The notes under the pieces: model-generated | Told to the model about the DNA's origin: nothing | The model's database searches: none | What the model saw: only the letters and a program-made list of their open reading frames with translations | DNA from: Armatimonadetes bacterium UBA5352 | Lineage (GTDB): Bacteria > Armatimonadota > Zipacnadia > Zipacnadales > UBA5352 | Length of the DNA stretch: 32,919 nt | Direction: 5' to 3' | NCBI GenBank assembly: GCA_002411015.1 | Contig: DHPY01000014.1 | Coordinates: forward strand, 38,611 to 71,529 | Shown: positions 17,801-26,195 of the stretch, piece after piece | Layout: each line of letters starts with the position of its first letter | How positions within the stretch are numbered: the first letter of the stretch is position 1 | Made by a program: the position numbers and the translations under genes

Positions 17801-18059
17801 AGACGTAGGGCATGAAGCGCAGCCCGTTCTCAGCCGCGTAGCGCGCGGTCTCCTCGCTGTCGAAGCTGCCGCCATGGAGCAGCGTCTGCTTGTGGCGCAG
17901 GAAGAGGTCCACGAGTTCGCGGTCGGCGCGGGAGTAGTGCAGGCACCAGTTGAGCGTGCCGCGCTGCGCCCAGTCGGGCAGGTCCGTGGTCTCCTCCCAG
18001 TGTGCCCACGCGGGCGTGGTGATGCAGATGATGGCGATGAGCGCGGCTGCTCTGCGCAT
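14811..18059 (-). CDS. Large secreted glycoside-hydrolase-like protein with C-terminal binding domains
   Basis: A 1082-aa exported protein. The signal peptide is MRRAAALIAIICITTPAWA. A TIM-barrel-like region (about residues 25-370) contains NWCLHYSRAD, AAIFYDNAVWP and LDLHFWETMS, where the acidic residues could be catalytic. A flavodoxin-like, beta-galactosidase-trimerisation-type domain follows (about 372-470: GDVAILYSAMTDLQ, RTLIVPGAAFLAPETADGIL). Several beta-sandwich domains come next, including a jelly-roll binding module at the C-terminus (about 945-1082, GRSGEYSIACENATVEG to RAWFDELRLV). I infer extracellular glycan breakdown without assigning a GH family. ATG 18059 has GGAGGG 6 nt upstream. 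It is divergent from the HAD gene. Long open frames on the opposite strand are GC-driven shadows. Confidence 0.75.
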   Translation of the reverse strand: MRRAAALIAIICITTPAWAHWEETTDLPDWAQRGTLNWCLHYSRADRELVDLFLRHKQTLLHGGSFDSEETARYAAENGLRFMPYVCARTFTTREIEQHPELQQAIGLAPDGSEVLAYNNPVRRFGSLYTEIWPEYVRERTRAVWDQTDVAAIFYDNAVWPTVDYRPEAAVAWTQWAREHGIEPGEGVPEANGPLAAPLKAFIAETLADYHRGLRAFCRSHEPPLLNVPNAGSPLGLYVAEQGGLDLHFWETMSHPPFENNAFRYKVGNAALHGSPTGMLMYLPPTIASQRGEKTWNEGMHHDFYPSSPLPEEFALAAAEGAACGGTYVPCYSLFPSLPITDTSDPFNQRIYRELDRSYGFLEAAKPLYEGAMPAGDVAILYSAMTDLQNRNLQQAIPLASALTKAGVPFEVLVESDMAEGSRADIRTLIVPGAAFLAPETADGILRFAGQGGRVIISGEFAAYDHLGMPSTPPAARQIMRPLRLISRGIREWDLAGFEPEGASNIAATSDPATASLTHEGPAGSFIAHVQVLDESDGTSALQFSVDGETVAQWLLDREDNRQHWLSTEPFALRTGQTVTLTMHADAGELGRVQAITLVAADASGGAPLGRGEVLYSPVGLETLDRDALLRLTDPALRLDAPETVFVNQTQSASGLRTVHLLNYDFRYEVEQPGLFASDDGSGELRMFFGGEPVVVRKSIAVAEPAEVNDPVLEIYASATFDATDAGMAVMLNGQDLGMIPTERMRPAGWIEWPIPREMLREENVIEIHGVGELDGMQRWMQISIDADTNEGRSSFSTDGGASFSGDDLSTDRAAQTGEYMIRIRDLAPGAVDRDESNLLANPGFEQTSVAHSETTLAIEPARDVSVELPLEEPLVCLALSPDAEPQWIEPRTAGGRTRYTLPSLQIYTVLALGPSREALEPLRQAQMDAAVWALPEVTEPLRRTTEAWQPFDAGFTLAEGGRSGEYSIACENATVEGISGAHQSLSFEEDPPQRLTLTGWSRCEDVSGPRDGHYSIWVDATCIDGTVYNGHSASFEVGTHDWQQATLELDPPAPLRSMRVFCIFRHHTGRAWFDELRLVRE

Positions 18060-18203
18060 GGCGATCCCTCCGGGTGGTTCAGCGGTGAGCATGATATTGC
18101 CCGCCTCCCGCCGCCATACCTCCCGGCCGCAGGAGGAGTCGTGGCCTCTGCCGCGCAAGTACCGGGCGCACCCACCGTGAGAGGCTCCGGGAGGGCTCTA
18201 CTG

Positions 18204-18863
18204 ATGCAGTGGGCGATCATCTTCGATGTGGATGGCGTCATCGCGGACACGGAGGCGCTCAACGCCCGCGCGAGCGTACTGATGTTCGACGAACTCTACG
18301 GCACCAAGGTGCAGCCCGAGGACTTCCGCGAGTTCGTCGGCACGGGGGATGAGCGCTATGTTGAGGGTGTGGCGGAGAAGTATGGCGTGGAGATCAACAC
18401 TGAGGCGGCAGTGGAGCGGCGCAAGGAGAGCTTCTTCAAGCTGATGGAGCGCCAGCCACTTCCCGCGATGCCGGGGGTGCTGGCGATCGTGCAGACCGCG
18501 CGCGTCTCAGCCGACGTGAAGCTTGCGATCGCGACGTCGGGCAACAGTGACAAGCAGTTCCCGGTGATCCACGGCGCGGGGCTGCGGCTCGAGTGGTTCG
18601 ATGTGGTGGTCACCGGAGATGATGTGACGCGGAAGAAGCCCGACCCGCAGATCTACCAGATCACCGCGGAGAAGCTCGGCCTGCCGCCGGCGCGGTGCGT
18701 GGTGCTGGAGGATGCTCCGGCGGGCGTGGCCGCCGCGAAGGCCGCGGGCGCAGTCTGCGTGGCGGTCACAAGCTCGGTGGATGCGGACAGACTCGGCGAG
18801 GCCGACCTGGTGGTGGCCAGCCTCGCCGAGGTGAGCGTGGCGCAGATGAGACGGATGGTGTGA
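18204..18863 (+). CDS. HAD-superfamily phosphatase, beta-phosphoglucomutase-like
   Basis: A 219-aa cytoplasmic HAD hydrolase or phosphomutase. Motif I is F-D-V-D-G-V (D8 and D10), motif II is T111-S112 (AIATSGNS), the motif III Lys is K145 in RKKPDP, and motif IV is E169-D170 in VVLEDAPAG. The helical cap between motifs I and II is of the beta-phosphoglucomutase/phosphoglycolate phosphatase type. It probably acts on a sugar phosphate from the neighbouring glycan-degradation genes; the substrate is not readable. ATG 18204 has GGAGGG 8 nt upstream. The frame stays open far upstream, antisense to the neighbouring gene, but that extension is not coding. Confidence 0.88.
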   Translation: MQWAIIFDVDGVIADTEALNARASVLMFDELYGTKVQPEDFREFVGTGDERYVEGVAEKYGVEINTEAAVERRKESFFKLMERQPLPAMPGVLAIVQTARVSADVKLAIATSGNSDKQFPVIHGAGLRLEWFDVVVTGDDVTRKKPDPQIYQITAEKLGLPPARCVVLEDAPAGVAAAKAAGAVCVAVTSSVDADRLGEADLVVASLAEVSVAQMRRMV

Positions 18864-18871
18864 GGGCGGCC

Positions 18872-18938
18872 CCTCCCCCTCGGTCCCCCTCCCCCTTGAG
18901 ACCGCAAACGACGCGGTCTCTGGCGGGAGAGGGGGAGG
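18872..18938. terminator. Hairpin between convergent HAD and YhcH-family genes
   Basis: GAGACCGC (18898-18905) pairs perfectly with GCGGTCTC (18913-18920). The flanks CCTCCCCCTC (from about 18872) and GAGGGGGAGG (to 18938) can pair outside it. It lies 9 nt after the HAD stop and 52 nt past the YhcH-family stop. It may terminate both transcripts, although there is no T-run, and it may equally be another GC-rich repeat. Confidence 0.5.
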
Positions 18939-18989
18939 AACGACGCTGTTGCCCGGCCGCCGTAGGAAAGGCGTCCTCGCCTGTCAATC

Positions 18990-19436
18990 CTACAGCAGAA
19001 CCTTCACCACGAGCTTCTCGACCTTGCCTTCGCCGATCATCGGGGCGTGCGCGTCCTCGGGGAAGAACACCACGAACATGCCCTCCAGCAGCGGCCAGTA
19101 GCCATCGGGCGCGTCGTCGAAGAGGATGACGTCCTTCTCCGCGTTGTAGGGCGCCTGCGGCTGGTTGCACTCGCTTGTGAGCTTCCAGCCGAAGACCTCG
19201 TTGCCGCTGAACATGACCTGGATGTCCACGTAGCGCTCGTGCGCCTCCATCTTCGCGGCGTCCTTCGTCTTGAGGTCGCGGCGCAGCACGTTGATGGTGA
19301 TGCGGTCGCCATCGATCTCCGCGGGGCCATCGGCCGCGGAGGCGAAGTCGAAGCTGCGGATCAGGTCGAAGGCGGCCTTGAAGCGCGGGTGCATATCGGC
19401 GTAGCGGTCGAGGTTCTCAATTCTGTCGATGATCAT
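18990..19436 (-). CDS. YhcH/YjgK/YiaL (EbgC-like) family protein
   Basis: A 148-aa cupin-fold protein of the DUF386 family (MIIDRIENLDRYADMHPRFKAAF, AHERYVDIQVMFSGNEVFGW, LLEGMFVVFFPEDAHAPMI). Relatives include E. coli YhcH, linked to sialic acid use, and EbgC, the small subunit of Ebg beta-galactosidase. The conserved His and Glu residues of the E-R-Y-x-D-I-Q and P-E-D-A-H-A-P motifs probably bind a metal. GGGAGG lies 9 nt before ATG 19436. It comes after the MttB gene and a broken small ORF on the same strand. A sugar-processing role fits the surroundings. Confidence 0.88.
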   Translation of the reverse strand: MIIDRIENLDRYADMHPRFKAAFDLIRSFDFASAADGPAEIDGDRITINVLRRDLKTKDAAKMEAHERYVDIQVMFSGNEVFGWKLTSECNQPQAPYNAEKDVILFDDAPDGYWPLLEGMFVVFFPEDAHAPMIGEGKVEKLVVKVLL

Positions 19437-19777
19437 CGGAATCGTCCTCCCGTGACGTGCGTGATCGTGCGCGCGGGGAGTTCGGCAGAGGAGGCGGTCG
19501 CTCCTCCACGCGAAGAACGAGATCGCGGAGGTTGTCAGGAGGGGCCGCAGATGACATGGCGCCACGGCATCCCCCGCCCTGGTTCCTCACCACTATCGCG
19601 AACTGATCACCGGGCATGCGGATCTCGTAGAGGCGCTTCCCGTCCTCGATGGCCTCCCGCACGTCCGGCTCCTCCACCCGCAGGCCGTCGCCACCGACGA
19701 CGTAGACCTCCGCCTCGGCGGTCGTGCTGTCATCGTGGTGGTTGCCGAGGCCGAGCGGGCATGATCGCGTTTCGCAT
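19417..19777 (-). pseudogene. Broken small ORF between the MttB and YhcH genes
   Basis: ATG 19777 has a good GGAGG at 6 nt but runs into TGA after 15 codons. One frame over, a protein-like sequence reads GNHHDDSTTAEAEVYVVGGD and continues through EIRMPGDQFAIVVRNQ. Removing one base in CGGCCTCGG (19746-19754) would join the start to it. After VVRNQGG a run of five G (about 19570-19575) may hide a second slip, since the frame as written runs on to 19417 in low-quality sequence and overlaps the next start. I do not recognise the product. Gene or remnant is uncertain. Confidence 0.4.
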
Positions 19778-19824
19778 GGACAGCCTCCAGATGAATGGGG
19801 TTGCAGGCCTTTGCGCGGAATGCG

Positions 19825-21324
19825 CTACATCCTTCGCGCACCCTCCAGCCCCGCCCCTCGCGCCACGCGCTCGGCATCGCGGACGATCTCCCGCACCTGT
19901 GCGCGCTGCTCGTCACTCAGCGGGCAGCGGTTCTCCGCCGTGTCCATCAGCCGCAGCGCCTTCTTCCGCGCGTTGTCGAGCATCGTCACCGGGTCCTCCA
20001 CCCACGCCATCGGTACGCGTGAGTCCACAAGCTCCGGCAGGAACAGCTCCTCCCGGAAGTGCTCGGCGGTATGCGCCTCGTTGAGGAAATACGCGCCATG
20101 TGGCGCCACCTCGCAGATCAGATCCTCCGCGATCGTCTCCGCATCCACCTGTATCCCCTGCAACAGCCGCTCGAAGTGCCGCATCATCTCCACGTCCAGC
20201 ATGAGCTGCACGATGCTGCCGATATCCGCGGTCGCCAGCGTCGCCAGTGACCCGAAGTAGCGCACACCGCCCTGCACCGCCCACGTGGTCTGCATCGTCT
20301 TCTCCATCATGGACTGCTCGCCCGGGACCTTCGCGCCGGTCGTCGGGCCGCCCGAGGGCAGCACCCGTCCGCCGAAGAGGTGCGCGGAGATCGTGCGCGA
20401 GCCCAGCAGCACAAGCTGCACCGCAGGCCCTGACTGCGTGTGGATGCCCGATCGCGGGTCGATCGTCAGCGGCCCGGCCGTCCAGCCCATCAGCCGGTCA
20501 TCCGTCGCCAGCGAGATCGCGTTGCACTGCAGCACCTCAGCCGTGGAGAGCGCCAGACAGCCTGCGAGCGTCACCGGCGTCGCCGCGCCCGCCACCGGCA
20601 TCGTGGAGATCGTCAGCGGCAGGCCCATCAGCTCCCGCGCGCGCATTCCGATCGCGATGTTGTCGCCGGTCAGCATGAAGGGCGTGTTCCACCAGGCCTT
20701 CGCGGCGAAGGTCGGCGCGCAATTGACCGCCTCGCGATCGCCGCCGCGCGCGAGCGTGTCAAGCTCGATGAACTGCGGCAGCAGTTCCGGCGTGTAGACC
20801 GACACCCGCCATGGCCGGCTGGAGTTGAGGATGATCGTCGCGAATGCATGCACCTCGGCGGTCGCCGCCGGGACATCCTGCGGGAGGAAGGTCGGATGTG
20901 AGCGCTCGAGGCCCGGGATCGCGTCAACCACGCGCGACAGCGTCGCCTGGTCCTCGACGGTCGCGGCGCGGATCCGGTCGTCGCGCGCGTCGCAGCACCA
21001 CAGCGCCTGCCCGGATGCCGCGTAGCGGAGCTTCGTACCTGGCTCAGCAGGCTCGCCCGCGGCAGCCTTCCGCGCAGAGATGCGCTCCATCACCCGCGCG
21101 ATCACCTCCCCGGGGAAGCTCACCCGCGTACGGTCGTCGCTGATCTCGCAGCCGATCTCGCGGAGCATAGCGAGAAGCTGGTCGGTGTACGTCTCATCGC
21201 CGCCTCCGGGCGACGCCCCCGTCACCCGCAGGGGCACGCGCGAGGCGATGCGCACTGCGGCGTCCACGATCTGCCGGCATTCATCGGCGTTCAGAGCCTG
21301 CGGAGATGGGCAGAGCAGCTTCAT
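19825..21324 (-). CDS. Trimethylamine methyltransferase (MttB) family protein, non-pyrrolysine type
   Basis: A 499-aa TIM-barrel methyltransferase of the MttB superfamily. Members transfer a methyl group from a tertiary or quaternary amine to a corrinoid protein. The family blocks LTISTMPVAGAATPVTLAG and SGGPTTGAKVPGEQSMMEK are present. The gene contains no in-frame TAG, so it is of the pyrrolysine-free type, like the glycine-betaine methyltransferase MtgB; the true substrate is unknown. AGGAGG lies 9 nt before ATG 21324. It is divergent from the DUF6067 gene over 123 nt, which must hold both promoters. No corrinoid protein (MttC) or activase (RamA) lies nearby, so partners must be encoded elsewhere. 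Confidence 0.88.
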   Translation of the reverse strand: MKLLCPSPQALNADECRQIVDAAVRIASRVPLRVTGASPGGGDETYTDQLLAMLREIGCEISDDRTRVSFPGEVIARVMERISARKAAAGEPAEPGTKLRYAASGQALWCCDARDDRIRAATVEDQATLSRVVDAIPGLERSHPTFLPQDVPAATAEVHAFATIILNSSRPWRVSVYTPELLPQFIELDTLARGGDREAVNCAPTFAAKAWWNTPFMLTGDNIAIGMRARELMGLPLTISTMPVAGAATPVTLAGCLALSTAEVLQCNAISLATDDRLMGWTAGPLTIDPRSGIHTQSGPAVQLVLLGSRTISAHLFGGRVLPSGGPTTGAKVPGEQSMMEKTMQTTWAVQGGVRYFGSLATLATADIGSIVQLMLDVEMMRHFERLLQGIQVDAETIAEDLICEVAPHGAYFLNEAHTAEHFREELFLPELVDSRVPMAWVEDPVTMLDNARKKALRLMDTAENRCPLSDEQRAQVREIVRDAERVARGAGLEGARRM

Positions 21325-21447
21325 CGGCAATGACCTCCTGCGGCGCGTTTCCGATGCCGTGCGGAGGTTCGCCACACGGAGGGAACGCGCCTGCCGTCGC
21401 AGAATTGGCGCCTGCTTCGCTCAACATGCTGCACGGGAGCTTTCGCC

Positions 21448-24400
21448 ATGCGCCGAAGCGTCATCGTCGCGATCATGCTGATCATCGCCTGCGCCGCGTT
21501 CGCGCAGGAGCCACCGGAGGCCGATACCGCCACGCTCATCCCCGACTGGTGGGAGCGGCAGGCCACCGCCACCATCCCGCCCGCGCGACCGGCGGCCCCC
21601 GTCATTGATGGCGTCATCGGCTACGAGGAGTGGTTCTACGCCTCGCGCATAGACGGCTTCATCGACTCGGATACCGGCAACCTCTCCGAGCTCCCGGTGG
21701 CGATGTACCTCTGCTACGACGAGGAGAACCTCTATATTGCGGTGCGCATCGAGCGGCCGCCGATGAACCCCACGCCGCGCTCAACCTTCGCCGCGGGCCG
21801 CCAGGAGCATATCTGGTGGCAGGATGACGCCTTCGAGCTTGTCCTGCGGCCGGGTCGCGAGGAGAATGGCATCGAGCACTACTTCGCCTTCGCGGGCAAC
21901 TCCGTCGGCGCGTGGTCCATCATGGGCGGGGCGCTTGAGGGCTCCGGCGGCGATACCTCCATCCCCGCGGACTGGCAGTACGCCGCGGACATATCCGGCC
22001 GCACCGCGTGGGCCGCGGAGCTTGCGATCCCCTTCGACCAGGTCGGCGATCATGAGCCGCCGGTGCCGGGCTCGGTGTGGCTGATCGACCTGATGAGCCA
22101 GCAGGTGACGCCGCGCAAGCAGATGGTGGACCTCGGGCTCGTCTGGAACCTCGGGATGCACGGCTACCGCAGCCCCGTGATGCCGCGCTTCGTCTTCGTG
22201 GGCGAGGACGGGCCGATCCTGCGCCCGCACGGTGTCGGGCGGCTCTCGAACCCCGACAAGCCGCAGACGACCGGCATGCGCATGGTCTTCTACAACCTCA
22301 GCGACCGGCCGATCCCCCTGGAGGGCCACGTGCAGATCTTCCGCGCGTCGGCTGATCGCCCGGCAGCGGCACTGAGCCTCTACGAGGCGTGGGATCGCGT
22401 GCGACGCATACGAGCGGGCGGCCAGGACATCGACCCCACCCAGGAGATCCAGGCCTTCCGCTCGGAGGCCGATCTGCTCCGGGAGCTTAACGAGCGCTTC
22501 ACGCTGGTCGCGGAGCGCCAGGAGGCCTTCGAGGTGCCCGCCAAGCCCGCGGATGCCGCGCAGGGCGCGGCGTACTTCGCGGTGGAGCAGCCGCTGGAGA
22601 ACGGTGAGTACATCGTCGCCTGGCGCTTCACGAAGCCGGAGACAGGAGAGGTCATCGCATCGCAGGTCGTTCCCTACGGGGTGCTGCCGGGGCTGAAGGT
22701 CTCGCTGCGACCGTTCTTCCTCAAGTACGAGAAGCTGCGCGCGGAGGCCTCCCTCGCGAACCTTGAGCTGCTGGAGGGCGACCGGATCGCGTTCACGCTC
22801 AACACCGCGGGCGAGGACGTCGCGACGGAGGCCGCGCCCGTGAATCCGCTGGCGGACAGCGTCCACGTCTACCTCGACTCGAGCGCGGTCAGGCCGGAGA
22901 GTGGCGCGGTGGTGACCGCACGGCTGCTGCGCGCTGATGGCACGGAGGTTATCGCGAACACCGCGGAGATCACGCGGCCGGAGGACCCCGAGTGGTGGCC
23001 GAATGAGATCGGGCGCTCACCGGTAGTCCCGCCACCCTTCGAGCCGGTGCAGGCCGACGGCGCGGATGCCTTCACGCTCTGGCAGCGGCGCGTGCAGATC
23101 GGCCCGAACGGCTTACCGGCGTCGATCGTCTCGCGCGGGACCGAACTCCTCGCGCGGCCGGTGACGCTGGGCGTGGGCGAGGCCGACCCGAACTGGGCGA
23201 GCCGCCGCACATCGGTGGATGAGCGCGACGCGGTCTACGAGGCGACCGGAGTGGTGGATGGCCTCGGCCTGCATCTGCAGAGCGCATGGCACTACGACGG
23301 CACCGGCCGCATGGACCTGACGGTGAGCCCGGGCCCGGTGCCGCGAACGCTGGAGCGACTCGTGCTGGAGGTGCCGGTAAGGGAGGAGTTCGCGCGGCTG
23401 GCGTACCATCAGGGCACGCGCACCGATCCGCAGACGGCCACCACGGAGACCTTCGCGGGCACACTGGAGGAGTGGTTCGCGCGGTATCCCGAGGGGATGG
23501 TGCCCTTCACCTGGGCCTGCTACCTCGGCGCGGAGGATCGCGGGCTGCAGTGGATCTGCGAGGCCGATCGCGGCTGGTCGAACGCCGATGAGAACGCCGT
23601 GGTGGGCCTCGTGCGCGGGGACGGCGCGGTTGTGCTGCGCGTGAACATCGTGGACGAGCCGGTGGAGCTCACCGAGCCGCTGCGGGTCACATTCGGCCTG
23701 ACCGTGACGCCGGTGAAGGATGCCACGCTCGGGCGCCAGATCCTCCAGGCGGCGATGACCGCGGCACCGGGCCTCGATCCTGCGACTGACTACGACGACC
23801 TCGCGAAGACCCATCAGGCGCTCATAGATGCCGGCGTCAACACCGTCTCGACCTACATCAACGATGAAGAGCATTTCGGCTGCCCGCAGATCTACGACCC
23901 GCGCTACGAGCAGGCTGCACGCGACTACGCGGTGATGCTCCACGACCTCGGACTTCGCTACGTGCCCTACACCGGCTGGGGTGTGAACGCTAACATCCCG
24001 CAGTTCGACACCTTCGGGCAGGAGATGCTCGCGGAGCCGGTCAAGAACATCGGCTGGGGCTGCTTCCTGCACAACCACGCGAGCACGTTCCCGGACTGGT
24101 GGCTGTATGGCGCGCGGATTCTCATCGAGCAGACCGGCCTCGACGGGGTATACATGGACGGAATGGCGATGCCGCGGCTGATGTTCAACGAGCTTGACGG
24201 CTACGCCTGGACCGATCGCGAGGGGCGGCTGCGCGGGAGCTACGACATCTGGGCGATTCGCGAGTTCATCGAGCGCCTCTACATCTACACGCACGTGGAG
24301 GCGCCGAAGCGCGCCACCATCCGCAACCACTACAACCTCGAGACCTACGCCATCGGCGCCTTCAGCGATCAGCGGGTGACCGGTGAGGGGCAGTACCACG

Positions 24401-24990
24401 CGGGCGACACGGTGCTCGGCGTCAACAGCCCAGGGGAGTTCCGCGCGAACTTCATGACGCACCTGAACGGCGTCGCGACCACCGGCCTGTGGTGGAACTG
24501 GCTGAACCTCCCGGTGACGCGCAACGAGATGCGCTCGATGTTCCTGCTGCACGACGTGCCGATGGTCATGGGCGGCGGCATCGTGCGCTACTACGGCAAC
24601 CAGATCGGCTACGGCGTGGACACGCGGCCGCTGGTGCACCTCGAGAAGCTGCGTCGGGCCTTCGATGGCGCGGAGTTCGTGGGCTACTGGCAGCAGGACC
24701 TGATCGAGGAGGCCCCCGAGGGGCTGCTGGCAAGCGCGTGGGTGGATCGCGAACAAGGTCGGGCGCTGGTCGTCATCAGCAACCTGCCGTCGGAGCCCTG
24801 GAGTGGCACGGTGACCTTCGACCGTGAGGCGCTCGGGATCACCCCTGACGCGCAGCCGTACGACGCGATGTTCGATGAGCCGATCGCCTGCGATGGCGAC
24901 ACGATCTCCCTTGAGATCGAGCCGGAGCGCTACCGGCTGGTGATCTTCGGTGATCGCGTGGCGATCCCCGAGAACGCGAAGATTGACTGA
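21448..24990 (+). CDS. Secreted DUF6067/GH123-like protein with CBM9-type N-terminus
   Basis: A 1180-aa exported protein. The signal peptide is MRRSVIVAIMLIIACAAFA. Residues of about 45-260 look like a CBM9/DOMON sugar-binding sandwich (VIDGVIGYEEWFYASRIDGF, MYLCYDEENLYIAVRIE, WAAELAIPFDQVG). Beta-rich domains follow to about 750. The F-G-L-T-V-T-P-V-K-D junction (about 749-758) leads into a TIM-barrel of the DUF6067/GH123-like type (about 760-1090: VNTVSTYINDEEHFG, TGLDGVYMDGMAMPRL). It ends in a C-terminal sandwich (EGLLASAWVDREQGRALVVISNL). GH123 enzymes are N-acetylgalactosaminidases, but I cannot confirm catalytic acids here. GGGAG lies 8 nt before ATG 21448. The SGNH lipoprotein gene starts 13 nt after the stop, so they form an operon. 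Confidence 0.78.
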   Translation: MRRSVIVAIMLIIACAAFAQEPPEADTATLIPDWWERQATATIPPARPAAPVIDGVIGYEEWFYASRIDGFIDSDTGNLSELPVAMYLCYDEENLYIAVRIERPPMNPTPRSTFAAGRQEHIWWQDDAFELVLRPGREENGIEHYFAFAGNSVGAWSIMGGALEGSGGDTSIPADWQYAADISGRTAWAAELAIPFDQVGDHEPPVPGSVWLIDLMSQQVTPRKQMVDLGLVWNLGMHGYRSPVMPRFVFVGEDGPILRPHGVGRLSNPDKPQTTGMRMVFYNLSDRPIPLEGHVQIFRASADRPAAALSLYEAWDRVRRIRAGGQDIDPTQEIQAFRSEADLLRELNERFTLVAERQEAFEVPAKPADAAQGAAYFAVEQPLENGEYIVAWRFTKPETGEVIASQVVPYGVLPGLKVSLRPFFLKYEKLRAEASLANLELLEGDRIAFTLNTAGEDVATEAAPVNPLADSVHVYLDSSAVRPESGAVVTARLLRADGTEVIANTAEITRPEDPEWWPNEIGRSPVVPPPFEPVQADGADAFTLWQRRVQIGPNGLPASIVSRGTELLARPVTLGVGEADPNWASRRTSVDERDAVYEATGVVDGLGLHLQSAWHYDGTGRMDLTVSPGPVPRTLERLVLEVPVREEFARLAYHQGTRTDPQTATTETFAGTLEEWFARYPEGMVPFTWACYLGAEDRGLQWICEADRGWSNADENAVVGLVRGDGAVVLRVNIVDEPVELTEPLRVTFGLTVTPVKDATLGRQILQAAMTAAPGLDPATDYDDLAKTHQALIDAGVNTVSTYINDEEHFGCPQIYDPRYEQAARDYAVMLHDLGLRYVPYTGWGVNANIPQFDTFGQEMLAEPVKNIGWGCFLHNHASTFPDWWLYGARILIEQTGLDGVYMDGMAMPRLMFNELDGYAWTDREGRLRGSYDIWAIREFIERLYIYTHVEAPKRATIRNHYNLETYAIGAFSDQRVTGEGQYHAGDTVLGVNSPGEFRANFMTHLNGVATTGLWWNWLNLPVTRNEMRSMFLLHDVPMVMGGGIVRYYGNQIGYGVDTRPLVHLEKLRRAFDGAEFVGYWQQDLIEEAPEGLLASAWVDREQGRALVVISNLPSEPWSGTVTFDREALGITPDAQPYDAMFDEPIACDGDTISLEIEPERYRLVIFGDRVAIPENAKID

Positions 24991-25002
24991 CGGAGGTGCG
25001 GG

Positions 25003-26182
25003 ATGCGAATGCTGCTGATCGTTGCAGTCCTTGGTCTCTCAGCCTGTGCACAGGAGCGACCTGCGGAGGTTGCCGCACAGGAGCAAGTTGAGGTGGTCGC
25101 TCCGGCGGCCCAGCCACAGGTCCAGCCTGCGAGCGATCCGGCGCAGGTGCCGCTGTGTATGATCGGTGACAGCATCACCTGGGCGCAGGAGGGCGACTGG
25201 TGGCGGCGCTATCTCATCGAGGAGATCCCCACGCTGGCCTTCGTCGGCACGCATGTCGGCAAGTTCGGCTACTCCCATGCCGGTGAGGGCGGCAACCGCA
25301 CATCGCAGGTGCTTGCGCGCATGGAGGAGATCCCGGACTGCGCGAACTACCACCTGATGATCGGCATCAATGACAGCGCCTCCGCGACCTCGCAGGAGCA
25401 GGTGGACACGGTGGCCGCGGGCACTGCTGAGCGCATCGTGCAGATCGTTGAGGGATTGCTGGCGAAGCCGTCCTGTGAGCACGTCTTCCTCGCGAGCATC
25501 CTGCCGGGCTGGCAGGAGGAGAAGCCCTTCCGCGACGTTGCCGGCTCCCGCACGAACGAACTGCTGCGAGAGCAGCTTGGGCGGGGCGTGCTCGCGGATG
25601 AGCGCGTGGTGTGGGTCGAGTACGAGAAGCAGATCCGGCCGATGGAGGGCTGGCAGCAGCTCATGCGCATCCACCCGACGATCGAGGGCTACGGGATCGT
25701 GGCCGGCATCACCGCCGACGCCATCCGAGAGGAGCTTGGGCTGCCGGAGGACCTTGTCGCGCCGGTACCGGCGCCTGGCGCGGGCGTGCGGGTCATGAAC
25801 CTCTGGGAGGGCGGCGCGGGCGGGCAGACCAACTGGCCGCTGATCGCAGGCTGGTACACGCTCTCGTTCGACGTGGGCGATGTCGATCAGGCCGGGGGGC
25901 ACGGTGGTCCTTCGCAGCGTCGACGAGGTGGCGAAGCCACTTGAGCAGCGGCTGGAGATCGCGCCGGGAGAGGCGAACCAGCGGGTCCAGCGCGACTTCA
26001 TGACCGGCTATGAGGGCTACACCTACAACAGGTCGCACCTGCGCATGGAGGTAGACGGCGCCGAAATCAGCCGCATCCTGCTGGAGAAGACGCGGCCATC
26101 GGGGCAGGCCTCCGCGTACGGCGAAGGCAGCTACATTGACGCGACGACGCCCGCGTCCCCGGGCGAGTTGCTGGAGCGGTAG
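25003..26182 (+). pseudogene. SGNH-hydrolase lipoprotein, frameshifted at a G6 run
   Basis: The start has GGAGG close by. A lipoprotein signal ends at Cys15 (L-S-A-C). The SGNH/GDSL fold shows G-D-S57-I-T, a GEGGNRTS block, G-I-N123-D and H224 in RIHPTIEGY. The Asp usually three residues before that His is replaced by Met221. At GGGGGG (25894-25899) the written frame goes off into GGHGGPSQRRRGGEAT and stops at 25944. With one G fewer it continues A-G-G-T-V-V-L-R-S-V-D-E and gives a coherent C-terminal domain (FMTGYEGYTYNRSHLRMEVDG) to TAG 26182, about 392 aa in all. It is the second gene of the DUF6067 operon. Possible work is deacylation of glycans. Whether the shift is real or a homopolymer error cannot be told. 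Confidence 0.78.
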
Positions 26183-26195
26183 GCTGGGGTGGCGC

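Noticed and set aside
16080..18203. Very long open frame on the plus strand leading into the HAD gene
   Set aside because: It is antisense to the secreted protein at 14811-18059, has Arg/Ala-rich composition without domains, and the HAD has its own start and ribosome binding site at 18204.
23113..24756. 547-codon minus-strand open frame
   Set aside because: It is a shadow of the DUF6067 gene; composition is biased to Val/Arg/His and it contains no motif.
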